Positions 32,713 through 39,111 of a stretch of DNA of 39,111 nucleotides are shown here, piece by piece; positions within the stretch are counted from its first letter, which is position 1, and the number at the start of each line of letters is the position of its first letter. The stretch comes from Desulfobacterales bacterium (GTDB lineage Bacteria > Desulfobacterota > Desulfobacteria > Desulfobacterales > Desulfobacteraceae). The stretch spans positions 1 through 39,111 of the forward strand of contig JAKSAU010000393.1 of assembly GCA_022361535.1 (NCBI GenBank). Direction: 5' to 3'. Both the position numbers and the translations under genes were made by a program. Below the pieces are notes generated by a model. The model did not search any database. It was given only the letters and a program-made list of their open reading frames with translations, and was not told the origin of the DNA.

Positions 32713-34035
32713 ATGGCAGAAGCTGTCATCAAACTGGGCCGGAGAAAAAAGGCCTCTACTTTTTTAGACAAGGTTAAAGAAATCCTGCCCGAAGGCGGAA
32801 ATCTTAATGCTTGCCTGACCTGCGGTGCCTGCTCTTCAGGATGCCCTGCTACAGGCTTGGCAGATATGGATCCCAGAAAGTTTTTACGCATGGCTGCACT
32901 GGGTATGGACAAAGAAATCGCCGAATCCACCTGGCCCTGGATGTGCACCATGTGCCAACGTTGCATCTATGTTTGCCCCATGCAAATAGATATTCCCCAG
33001 CTGATATTCAACGCCAGAGCACTTACACCCAGGGAAGAGCGGCCAAGAGGAATCTTAGGATCCTGTGACATGGCATTAAAGCATGATACTACGTCGGCCA
33101 TGGGTACCAATGAAGAAGACTTTGAATTTGTGGTAGAGGACGTTTTAGAAGAATACCAGGAGAATCAGCCGGAATTCGCAGACATGGAAGCCCCGATTGA
33201 CAAAGAAGGGGCAGAGTTCTTTCTCAACCAGAATTCACGGGAACCCAACACCGAGCCTGACGAAATGGTTCCCTTATGGAAAATTCTTCATCTTGCCGGA
33301 GCCAACTGGACATATGGCAGCAAAGGCTGGGCAGGCGAAAACTATTGTATGTTCCTGGCCGATAATGAAAACTGGAAACACATCACCAAAACGTCTGTGG
33401 ACCAGGCCAACAAGCTGGGGGTAAAAACATACCTAAACACCGAGTGAGGTCACGTAACATTCTCAGTCCGGGCCGGACTGAAAAAATACAACCTGGAACA
33501 CAAATTCCAAGTAAAAAACATTTATGAATACTATGCTAAATGGATCCGGGAAGGAAAACTCAAGGTTAACTCCGACTGGAATAAGGACCTTGGTATAAAA
33601 TTCACGGTTCAAGATCCCTGCCAGATTGTCAGAAAAAGTTATGGAGATCCCATTGCCGAGGACTTACGATTTGTTGTCAAATCCGTAGTAGGAGAAGAAA
33701 ACTTCATTGATATGCAGCCCAACCGTTCTAATAACTACTGCTGTGGCGGCGGCGGCGGTTTTCTGCAATCCGGATTTAAAGAAGAGCGCCTGGCCTACGG
33801 CAAGCTCAAAGACCAACAGATCCAGAACACCGGCGCGACATATTGCATTGCCGGTTGCCATAATTGTCACGCACAAATTCACGAGCTAAGTGAGCATTAC
33901 GGCGGCAACTATCATGTGGTTCATTTGTGGACATTGATTTGTCTTTCATTGGGGATTCTTGGCCCCAATGAAAGAGAATACCTGGGTGAAGAGCTCAAAG
34001 AAGTAAACGTCTTTCACCCGGAAACAGCGTTCTAA
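32713..34035 (+). CDS. HdrD/DsrK-like Fe-S oxidoreductase, predicted selenoprotein (Sec245)
   Basis: A 440-residue protein if UGA at 33445-33447 is read as selenocysteine. Two ferredoxin-type motifs bind cubane clusters: Cys34-37-40-44 and Cys78-81-84-88. SKGWAGENYCMFLAD leads to YLNTE-U-GH, where relatives such as DsrK/HdrD-type proteins have ECGH. After the UGA the same frame continues open for 195 codons with the CCG domain: Cys303 (DPCQIVRKSYGDP), Cys343-344 (CCGGGGGF) and Cys382-385 (AGCHNC), the ligands of a catalytic non-cubane [4Fe-4S] cluster. A SECIS-like hairpin follows the UGA. Such subunits exchange electrons with thiol/disulfide partners, often from a membrane or flavin module; none is adjacent. 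AAAGGA precedes ATG 32713. Confidence 0.88.
33445..33481 (+). promoter_or_regulatory. UGA selenocysteine codon with bacterial SECIS-like hairpin
   Basis: The UGA is at 33445-33447. Fifteen bases later TCAGTCCG (33463-33470) pairs perfectly with CGGACTGA (33474-33481), closing a G-rich GGC (or GGGCC) loop about 24 bases after the UGA. Position, stem length and apical G fit the SelB-binding SECIS elements of bacteria. Confidence 0.82.
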
Positions 34036-34058
34036 CCCATAGAAACGCTCCTTACCCC

Positions 34059-34102
34059 AAAAGACCGGCCGGGCGCTTTACTGCACCCGGCCGGTCTTTT
34101 TT
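34059..34102 (+). terminator. Strong intrinsic terminator after the selenoprotein gene
   Basis: AAAAGACCGGCCGGG (34059-34073) pairs with CCCGGCCGGTCTTTT (34086-34100) around a 12-base loop and runs into a T-tract. The A-tract on the other side means it can also serve the convergent yccF-like gene. Confidence 0.93.
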
Positions 34103-34124
34103 GATTAAACAAAATTCGCAATTT

Positions 34125-34511
34125 CTATTTTTCCACGGTTCGTTTCCCAAGGGGAGCAAAACATACACCTGCCAGCCTAAAATGAGCAAATCCGAATGGG
34201 ATACCTATAATGGTCAAACAAAGGCTGATCCCGGCAAGTATATGCGAAATGGCAAGCCAAATACCGGCAAGTACAATCCAAAGTATGTTGGCCAGTGATG
34301 TTCCAACCATCCGTTCATCTCCAATATCTCTTGCGTCTACCAATTCCTTGCCAAAGGGAAACGCTGCAAACCCTGCAATCCTGAACGCAGCCCACCCAAA
34401 AGGGATACCCACTACCGTCAGCATGAGAATGCCTCCTGTAAACAACCACAGCAATCCTGCAGCCCAACCACCGCCCAAAACAAACCAAAGAAGATTCAAT
34501 AAAAAAGCCAT
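34125..34511 (-). CDS. yccF: YccF-domain inner membrane protein
   Basis: A 128-residue protein with two tandem YccF units: NLLWFVLGGGWAAGLLWLF with LTVVGIPFGWAAFRIAG, then NILWIVLAGIWLAISHILAG with LTIIGIPFGFAHFRLAG. Each unit supplies about two membrane helices, giving four in all. YccF proteins are small inner-membrane proteins without an assigned function. ATG 34511 has AAAGGG upstream; an in-frame TTG two codons earlier is less likely. It is a single gene, convergent with the selenoprotein gene. Confidence 0.9.
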   Translation of the reverse strand: MAFLLNLLWFVLGGGWAAGLLWLFTGGILMLTVVGIPFGWAAFRIAGFAAFPFGKELVDARDIGDERMVGTSLANILWIVLAGIWLAISHILAGISLCLTIIGIPFGFAHFRLAGVCFAPLGKRTVEK

Positions 34512-35064
34512 TTGCAAACCCTTTTTTTATCATTAAAGCCAGAACATAATACCGCCAGATCTTTCGGTAAGCTCTTTTAACAATTATTAGAGCTGTCGAC
34601 AAGAATCACAAGCAGAAGATAGTCAACTGATTCTTGCTTACATAGGTTCGCAAAAAGATGTTCCCTTATAATGCGTGTGGATTAATTATCGGTAACATCA
34701 TCTAATGAAGGTATTGCCATTTGAGCTCTTAGGCTCGTTTGTTTTAAGAAGACGGCATCAGGCGGGTTTTTTACAAAAAATTCGGCAGCCGTTTCCTAGA
34801 ATAAACGGGCTGGTATTTGTATATGGGAGACCCTTGTTCACCAGAGCCAATCGGAAATTTATTTTGAGAATTGTTATAAACATTTCTATAAAGAAACTAA
34901 AAGGATAGCAAAAGCTTCTCATATAAGCAGAACAACTTATTTTGCTAAAAGAAAGCGGAATCCCGGTTAAGAATAAGTCAATACGAAATCATTCAGCTTA
35001 GCGCAAGAACTGCGCTGCTGCATGTCCCCCGAAAGATGAGTTCGTGGAAAATATAACAGGCAGG
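34512..35064. other. Gene-poor region with two nested inverted repeats
   Basis: About 550 bases. AGCTCT (34570-34575) repeats inverted as AGAGCT (34589-34594), and AAGAATCA (34601-34608) as TGATTCTT (34628-34635). A 67-codon forward frame at 34705-34908 is basic and starts without a ribosome site; I do not accept it as a gene. No tRNA or known riboswitch fold was recognised. Confidence 0.4.
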
Positions 35065-35457
35065 CTACACCAGCTTGTTCGATACAGGTTCGCGATCCAG
35101 TATGTCGGAATTGAAATTTGCGTCCTGGTTTTCTTTTTGTGCATCAAGACGCTTAAGGTAATCCGCGGCCAGACAAAAATCGCAAATCCTTGTATCTGCC
35201 GGACCACGATAAAGGTGGATCCCCTGGTGGGCTGTTTTACCGCAAAAATCACATGTACGCTCTGTCTGACATTGTTCTCTATTTCTTAGCTGGTTAAAAA
35301 AAAGAATAACGCAGGACGAGCAGATGCTGACTCCCTGTCCATTCCGATCCCGGATACCTTCGAAAAAGTTTGCTGTCCGTGCCTTTCCATCATCTGCGAC
35401 AGCTTTACTGCCGCAAAAACAGCACACAAATGGATTCACTTTATTGGTTGTTTTCAT
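35065..35457 (-). CDS. Tandem ClpX-type C4 zinc-finger protein
   Basis: A 130-residue protein with two C4 zinc fingers of the kind found at the ClpX N-terminus. Finger one is CCFCGSK...ICSSC (residues 12-49); finger two is CDFCGKTAHQGIHLY...ICDFC (residues 69-95). A short acidic, Asn-rich tail follows. There is no AAA+ domain. The ClpX finger dimerises and binds adaptors and substrates, so a free-standing double finger could act as an adaptor or a decoy for ClpXP, or simply bind partner proteins; this is inference. The GGAGG site before ATG 35457 is excellent. The gene stands alone. Confidence 0.8.
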   Translation of the reverse strand: MKTTNKVNPFVCCFCGSKAVADDGKARTANFFEGIRDRNGQGVSICSSCVILFFNQLRNREQCQTERTCDFCGKTAHQGIHLYRGPADTRICDFCLAADYLKRLDAQKENQDANFNSDILDREPVSNKLV

Positions 35458-35737
35458 CTGTCTGCCTCCTGACCCTTTTAATAGAAATTATTGGAATCAT
35501 TTTTTAAAACTAACCGCTCCTCATTAATCGCCCTTTCTTTTTAACCGCCTTTTAACCGGATCATCCATCCTTTTTAAAAAGCATGTCGGGCTCTGTGAGC
35601 TAAAGGAGAAATCAGTTTGCCGTAATTTATTCAGCAGTTTGCCTGCTGAATATCTTATTCTTTGTTGTGTCCCGGATTATTCCTGGATTGAATTAAAGAA
35701 TGATACCTTTCAATTAGCGCATCTATTTTTTAAATAC

Positions 35738-35759
35738 AATCAGGGAAACCCTGATTTTT
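35738..35759 (+). promoter_or_regulatory. 19-base perfect palindrome AATCAGGG-AAA-CCCTGATT
   Basis: Arms of 8 bases (35738-35745 and 35749-35756) flank AAA and are followed by TTT. As RNA it would be a tight hairpin with a short U-tract, so it could terminate transcription. As DNA it resembles GGG-AAA-CCC half-site palindromes bound by some NarL/LuxR-type response regulators that control organic-acid use. It lies 370 bases before dctP. Confidence 0.5.
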
Positions 35760-36013
35760 CACGACTTTTTTTATTAAAATGTCCGATTCGGGAAAATATT
35801 ACCTTACAAATGTTGTGTAGATATTAGATTGGGTCATTAACTAAAAAATAACAATCGTATTTCAGCACGAAAGTTTCCTATTATGAAAAATATTAATATT
35901 AAGAATCAGGACACCAAATCCTTCGATTAGAAGGAAATTACACGCTTTATCAAAACATACAAAAGAAAAAAGAAGTAATCACAGAACCACATTAGCCCAA
36001 AGTTAAAAACCAC

Positions 36014-36029
36014 TGCTATGGCTATAGCA
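36014..36029. promoter_or_regulatory. Palindromic operator candidate upstream of the dctP promoter
   Basis: TGCTAT-GGCT-ATAGCA is a perfect inverted repeat of 6-base arms. It ends nine bases before the -35 box of the TRAP promoter, a typical activator position. Confidence 0.45.
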
Positions 36030-36037
36030 GATTCAAG

Positions 36038-36065
36038 TTGACAATTAGAAAACTTTAAGCATAAT
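36038..36065 (+). promoter_or_regulatory. Sigma-70 promoter candidate of the TRAP operon
   Basis: TTGACA (36038-36043), 16 bases, CATAAT (36060-36065), about 60 bases before the dctP ATG. Confidence 0.65.
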
Positions 36066-36127
36066 TCCATGGAAAATTGTTCTGGTACATCAGTACTACA
36101 AATTTTTTATATATTAAGGAGTTTAAA

Positions 36128-37159
36128 ATGAAACAGATTACCAAGAAAACCGTCCTAACACTCGGTTTGGCTGCCCTTCTTGTAATAGGTTCCGTACTAC
36201 CTGCCCTTGCCGGAAAGGTTAAATTCGGCCATGTAGCACCACCCTTCCATGGACAGGCCAAAGGTGTTGATGCCTTTGCCGCTTACGTAAAAGAAAAAAC
36301 CAGCGGCAAAATTGATATTGCTACATTTCCCTCAGGTCAACTTGGCGGTGAACGCTCCATGGCTGAACAGGTTCAGTCCGGCACCCTCCAGATTGCAGCC
36401 CTGACTACAGCGGTATTACAGAATTTTGTGCCCCAGGGGGCAATCCTGGATATGCCTTTTATTTTCCCGGACAGGCAAACCGCCTATGCCACATTGGATG
36501 ACCCTGAAGTTCAGGAAAAAATCTTTTCTTACTTTCCTAAAAAAGGATTTATTGCCATTGGATGGACTGAAAACGAAATCAGGGATTTCACCAATAACAA
36601 ACGTCCTGTGCGTACCCCTGAAGACATAAAAGGGTTAAAAGTAAGGGTTATGAACTCACCGGTTTACCTGGATACCTTTAAGCAATTAGGGGCTTCGCCC
36701 GTAGGTATTCCGTTTCCTGAAATCTACAATGCCCTTCAAACAGGTGTTATTGATGCCCAGGAAAACCCGCTCATGACAACTGTTCTCATGAAGTTTACCG
36801 AAGTAACAAAATATGTGACCCGGACCCAGCACTGTCTGACTGAATGTATTATCGTAGTGAGTGTAGATTATTGGGAAAGCCTGTCCAAAGAAGAGCAGAA
36901 GATATTCAAAGAAGCAGCCAAAATTGCCATTGATGTCAATCGTAAAGAAAACGCCAACATCCATGAATCTTTGCCAAAAAGCAATATCTCTATCGCCGAC
37001 TTTGCAAAACAAAACAACATTGAGATCATTGACCTGACCCCTGAGGAGAGAGAAGCTTTCAGGAAAGCCATGGTTCCGGTGTGGGATAAATACCGCAAAA
37101 AACTGGGTGATGATTTATTTGACTTTATGCTTGCCAAAATCAAAGCCCACCAAAAATAA
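36128..37159 (+). CDS. dctP: TRAP transporter solute-binding protein DctP
   Basis: A 343-residue periplasmic binding protein. The signal peptide (residues 1-26) ends LPALA. The mature part has GKIDIATFPSGQLGGER, the conserved GLKVRVMNSPVYLDTFKQLG with the substrate-carboxylate arginine, and SPVGIPFPEIYNALQTGVID with the following QENPL. These are hallmarks of DctP proteins that bind C4-dicarboxylates, lactate or other carboxylates. ATG 36128 has AAGGAG upstream. A GlcD-like oxidase gene follows the operon, so a 2-hydroxy acid such as lactate or glycolate is the best guess for the ligand; the sequence alone does not fix it. A hairpin after the stop probably keeps dctP mRNA above dctQM levels. 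Confidence 0.95.
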   Translation: MKQITKKTVLTLGLAALLVIGSVLPALAGKVKFGHVAPPFHGQAKGVDAFAAYVKEKTSGKIDIATFPSGQLGGERSMAEQVQSGTLQIAALTTAVLQNFVPQGAILDMPFIFPDRQTAYATLDDPEVQEKIFSYFPKKGFIAIGWTENEIRDFTNNKRPVRTPEDIKGLKVRVMNSPVYLDTFKQLGASPVGIPFPEIYNALQTGVIDAQENPLMTTVLMKFTEVTKYVTRTQHCLTECIIVVSVDYWESLSKEEQKIFKEAAKIAIDVNRKENANIHESLPKSNISIADFAKQNNIEIIDLTPEEREAFRKAMVPVWDKYRKKLGDDLFDFMLAKIKAHQK

Positions 37160-37170
37160 ACTCGTATATG

Positions 37171-37203
37171 CCCGCAGGCTGGTTTGCCTGCGGGCCATTT
37201 TTT
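37171..37203 (+). terminator. Partial terminator/attenuator between dctP and dctQ
   Basis: CCCGCAGGC (37171-37179) pairs perfectly with GCCTGCGGG (37186-37194) around a 6-base loop, followed by CCATTTTTT. It would lower readthrough into dctQM, matching the need for more binding protein than membrane subunits. Confidence 0.8.
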
Positions 37204-37216
37204 CGGAGAACCAACT

Positions 37217-37711
37217 TTGCAACGGATATTCAAGTTTCTGGACCGGGTGGAAGACATCACCCTGGTCTGGACGATTTTAGGCCTGGCAATCATCGGGTTT
37301 GTCCAGGTTATCTCCAGATATGTGTTCAACTATTCTTTTACCTGGTTTGAAGAACTGGGAAGGTATCTTGGGGTATTTATCGCTTTTCTCGGTGCGTCCA
37401 TGGGAGTTAAATCGGGCAGCCATTTTACCATGGACCTGATTGTGTCCAAACTTAAAAGCCCATGGCAAAAAGCGGTTAAGGTGTTTACCCATACTTTATC
37501 GGCCGTCTTTTTTTTCACAGTCGCCTGGTATTCCTGGAAAATCGTGGCCCGGATGTACGGATATGAAACCACATCCCCCACCATGGAACTGCCCATGTAT
37601 ATAGTTTATCTGCCCATCCCGGTATTTTCCATTTTTATCGGCACCCGCTTTCTTATCAAAGCATGGCAGTTTTTACGGAATGGCAAAATCGATGGGGAGG
37701 TGTCCCCATGA
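37217..37711 (+). CDS. dctQ: TRAP transporter small membrane subunit DctQ
   Basis: A 164-residue protein with four membrane helices, the usual DctQ plan. Family segments are VQVISRYVFNYSFTWFEELGRY near residue 30 and FLGASMGVKSGSHFTMDL near 60. I start at TTG 37217, eight bases after GGAG; upstream alternatives such as TTG 37184 fall inside the attenuator hairpin. Its stop overlaps the dctM start (ATGA). DctQ pairs with DctM to form the Na+-driven membrane unit that accepts substrate from DctP. Confidence 0.92.
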   Translation: MQRIFKFLDRVEDITLVWTILGLAIIGFVQVISRYVFNYSFTWFEELGRYLGVFIAFLGASMGVKSGSHFTMDLIVSKLKSPWQKAVKVFTHTLSAVFFFTVAWYSWKIVARMYGYETTSPTMELPMYIVYLPIPVFSIFIGTRFLIKAWQFLRNGKIDGEVSP

Positions 37712-38985
37712 TTACAACAATATGTATTTGCTTTGGTGTTCTTCTCTTTTTGGGCGTTCCCATTGCGGTTATCTTAGGTATAACAACGCTTGTCTGCCTG
37801 GTGTTTTTTACATCCACTCCGTTGCATATCATTACCCAGCAGCTGTTTAACGCCTTGGATAAATTTGTACTCCTGGCCATCCCGTTCTTTATTTTGGCCG
37901 GGGCCATTATGACGCGGGGAGGCATTGCACGCAAACTTGTGGCGTTCGTCAATGCCCTTGTGGGATGGTTTCCAGGTGGCCTTGCAATGGCAGGCATCCT
38001 GGCTTGTATTTTCTTTGCAGCCATATCAGGGTCATCACCGGCCACAGTGGTGGCCATCGGTTCCATAATGATACCGGCACTGATTAAGGCCGGGTATGGA
38101 GAAAAATTCTCATTGGGGCTAATTACCGTGTCAGGGTCCCTTGGTATCGTGATCCCTCCTTCCATACCCATGATCCTTTACTGCCTGGTAATGAATGTGT
38201 CTGTAACAGAAATTTTCATGGCCGGTATCCTGCCGGGGCTGCTCATCGGCTTTGCCCTGATGGTGTATACCTTTTTTATTGCCAAAAAACATAACTGGCG
38301 TGTGGAGACCCAAATGTCTCTGTCCGACATTGTCCGAACTGCAAAAGAAGGCATCTGGGCTTTGATCCTGCCTTTTATCGTACTCGGCGGTATCTATTCC
38401 GGTATATTTACGCCCACGGAAGCGGCTGCGGTCTCAGTGGTATACGCCCTGTTCATTGAGATCTTTATCTACAAGGAATTCAAGATACGTGATATTACCG
38501 GGGTCTGCCGCGAAGCAGCAGTGCTATCAGCCTGTCTGCTTTTTATCCTGTCCACTGCCATGACCTTTATCTGGCTTTTGACAGCAGAGCAAATACCCCA
38601 CCAGCTTGCAGACATTATTATCGAACATATCAACAGCCCCTGGATGTTTCTGTTAACCGTAAACATCCTGTTTCTTGTCCTTGGATGTTTTATGGACGAT
38701 GTTTCGGCCATGCTTATTTTAGCACCCATCTTCCTTGAAACCCTTAACCGTTACGGTATTGATCTGGTCCATTTCGGTATTGTCATGGTCTTGAACATCC
38801 AGATGGGTATGCTGACACCGCCCTTTGGTCTGAACCTGTTTGTGGCCTCAGGTATCACCACGGCTCCTTTGGTCAAGATCGCCAGGGGTGTGGTACCCTT
38901 TTTAGGCATCATGCTTCTGTGCCTGATGCTGGTTACCTATATCCCATGGATTTCACTGGCTTTACCCAATTGGATTTTAAAATAA
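37708..38985 (+). CDS. dctM: TRAP transporter large membrane subunit DctM
   Basis: A 425-residue membrane protein with about 11-12 helices, of standard DctM length. Diagnostic stretches include LLAIPFFILAGAIMTRGGIA, FFAAISGSSPATVVAIGS with the SGSSPA substrate/Na+ loop, SGSLGIVIPPSIPMILY, GGIYSGIFTPTEAAAVSVVY, and TPPFGLNLFVASGI near the end. It forms the transport pathway driven by a sodium gradient. ATG 37708 sits in the overlap with dctQ, preceded by GGGGAGG. The next gene starts ten bases after its stop, so a 2-hydroxy-acid oxidase is co-transcribed. Confidence 0.96.
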   Translation: MITTICICFGVLLFLGVPIAVILGITTLVCLVFFTSTPLHIITQQLFNALDKFVLLAIPFFILAGAIMTRGGIARKLVAFVNALVGWFPGGLAMAGILACIFFAAISGSSPATVVAIGSIMIPALIKAGYGEKFSLGLITVSGSLGIVIPPSIPMILYCLVMNVSVTEIFMAGILPGLLIGFALMVYTFFIAKKHNWRVETQMSLSDIVRTAKEGIWALILPFIVLGGIYSGIFTPTEAAAVSVVYALFIEIFIYKEFKIRDITGVCREAAVLSACLLFILSTAMTFIWLLTAEQIPHQLADIIIEHINSPWMFLLTVNILFLVLGCFMDDVSAMLILAPIFLETLNRYGIDLVHFGIVMVLNIQMGMLTPPFGLNLFVASGITTAPLVKIARGVVPFLGIMLLCLMLVTYIPWISLALPNWILK

Positions 38986-38995
38986 GGAACACCAC

Positions 38996-39111
38996 ATGGT
39001 TGAAAATAAATTAACCAGACAACTGACAGAAAAGGTAAAAGCCGACTTCAGTGCAATAGTCACACCTGAAAGATTTCTGGACAGGCCCGAAGAGCTGACC
39101 TGCTATAGTTA
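38996..39111 (+). CDS. GlcD-like FAD-linked oxidase, partial (N-terminus only)
   Basis: Only 38 residues lie in the window: after MVENKLTRQLTEKVKADF comes a SAIVTPERFLDRPEELTCYS segment. This matches the start of FAD_binding_4 D-lactate/glycolate dehydrogenases, where L..IVG...V....EEL..YS precedes the flavin domain. The AAGGAAC site and 10-base spacing from dctM support the start and co-transcription. In sulfate reducers this enzyme type oxidises lactate or another 2-hydroxy acid imported by the TRAP system. The gene continues beyond 39111, so domains and substrate cannot be confirmed. Confidence 0.72.
   Translation, partial: MVENKLTRQLTEKVKADFSAIVTPERFLDRPEELTCYS

Larger units (their letters stand above)
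35458..36127. other. Long AT-rich regulatory region upstream of the TRAP operon
   Basis: About 670 bases without a convincing gene. A 62-codon forward frame at 35639-35827 has no ribosome site and spans a hairpin. The region contains the palindromes and promoter listed separately. Its length suggests multiple-factor control of the TRAP operon. Confidence 0.5.

Noticed and set aside
32713..33447. Reading the Fe-S oxidoreductase as a gene truncated by a premature stop (pseudogene)
   Set aside because: The stop is TGA, the frame downstream is intact for 195 codons with all catalytic cysteines, and a SECIS-like hairpin sits at the right distance. Recoding explains this better than decay.
34570..34635. 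Two adjacent inverted repeats, tested as a tRNA or riboswitch fold
   Set aside because: Arms are short (6 and 8 bases), with no cloverleaf, no T-loop consensus and no downstream gene that would suggest a known riboswitch.
34705..34908. A 67-codon forward frame
   Set aside because: No ribosome site, no family resemblance and a composition typical of random AT-rich sequence.
35639..35827. A 62-codon forward frame in the region before dctP
   Set aside because: No ribosome site; the frame runs through a perfect palindrome with a T-tract, which fits a regulatory region better.

Overview
The window looks like a chromosomal segment of a marine or sediment sulfate-reducing deltaproteobacterium of the Desulfobacteraceae type (Desulfobacula, Desulfobacterium or Desulfotignum-like). 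The pointers are corrinoid- and tetrahydrofolate-dependent methyl transfer, a DsrK/HdrD-like Fe-S oxidoreductase that appears to contain selenocysteine, a 2-hydroxyacyl-CoA dehydratase system, and TRAP uptake beside a GlcD-type oxidase. Taxonomy is inferred from gene content only. I saw no rRNA, tRNA, CRISPR array or intact insertion sequence.

Region 1 (1-10393, all minus strand) is a methylated-compound island. In transcription order it holds two non-pyrrolysine MttB-family methyltransferases, a BCCT transporter with a conserved aromatic box, a DMSP-lyase-like cupin, a GbdR-like AraC regulator, a PanB-family enzyme, a corrinoid protein and an MtgA-like methyl-corrinoid:THF methyltransferase. 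After a terminator-like hairpin comes a DadA-like FAD oxidoreductase with a [2Fe-2S] partner that runs off the window edge. Read together, it imports a quaternary ammonium or sulfonium compound and moves its methyl group through Co(I) corrinoid to THF. The cupin makes DMSP a serious alternative or additional substrate to glycine betaine.

Region 2 (10394-17426) holds a frameshifted EamA transporter, a low-coding stretch with one small gene, a glnK-amt operon with a very good sigma-54 promoter, a geranylgeranyl-reductase-family flavoprotein, a TPR protein and a small membrane protein.

Region 3 (17574-23975) is a TetR regulator divergent from a tightly coupled operon: acyl-CoA ligase, two 2-hydroxyacyl-CoA dehydratase/benzoyl-CoA reductase-type subunits, an SDR dehydrogenase and an HgdC-type activator ATPase. 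The shared intergenic region has a near-consensus sigma-70 promoter overlapped by a palindrome.

Region 4 (24120-32007) contains an HDOD-GAF-degenerate GGDEF-PilZ-like protein, an isochorismatase-fold hydrolase overlapping a lysophospholipase, a YgjP-like metallopeptidase with a TPR protein, and an overlapping pair of peptidoglycan carboxypeptidases (M15 and Csd4-type M99).

Region 5 (32326-39111) carries a CGGC-domain-like protein and an HdrD/DsrK-like protein whose frame is interrupted by a UGA followed by a SECIS-like hairpin, which I read as selenocysteine. A YccF protein, a double zinc-finger protein and a DctP-DctQ-DctM TRAP operon leading into a truncated GlcD-like FAD oxidase complete the window.

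The two strongest leads are the selenocysteine codon at 33445-33447 and the methyl-transfer island with a DMSP-lyase-like cupin.
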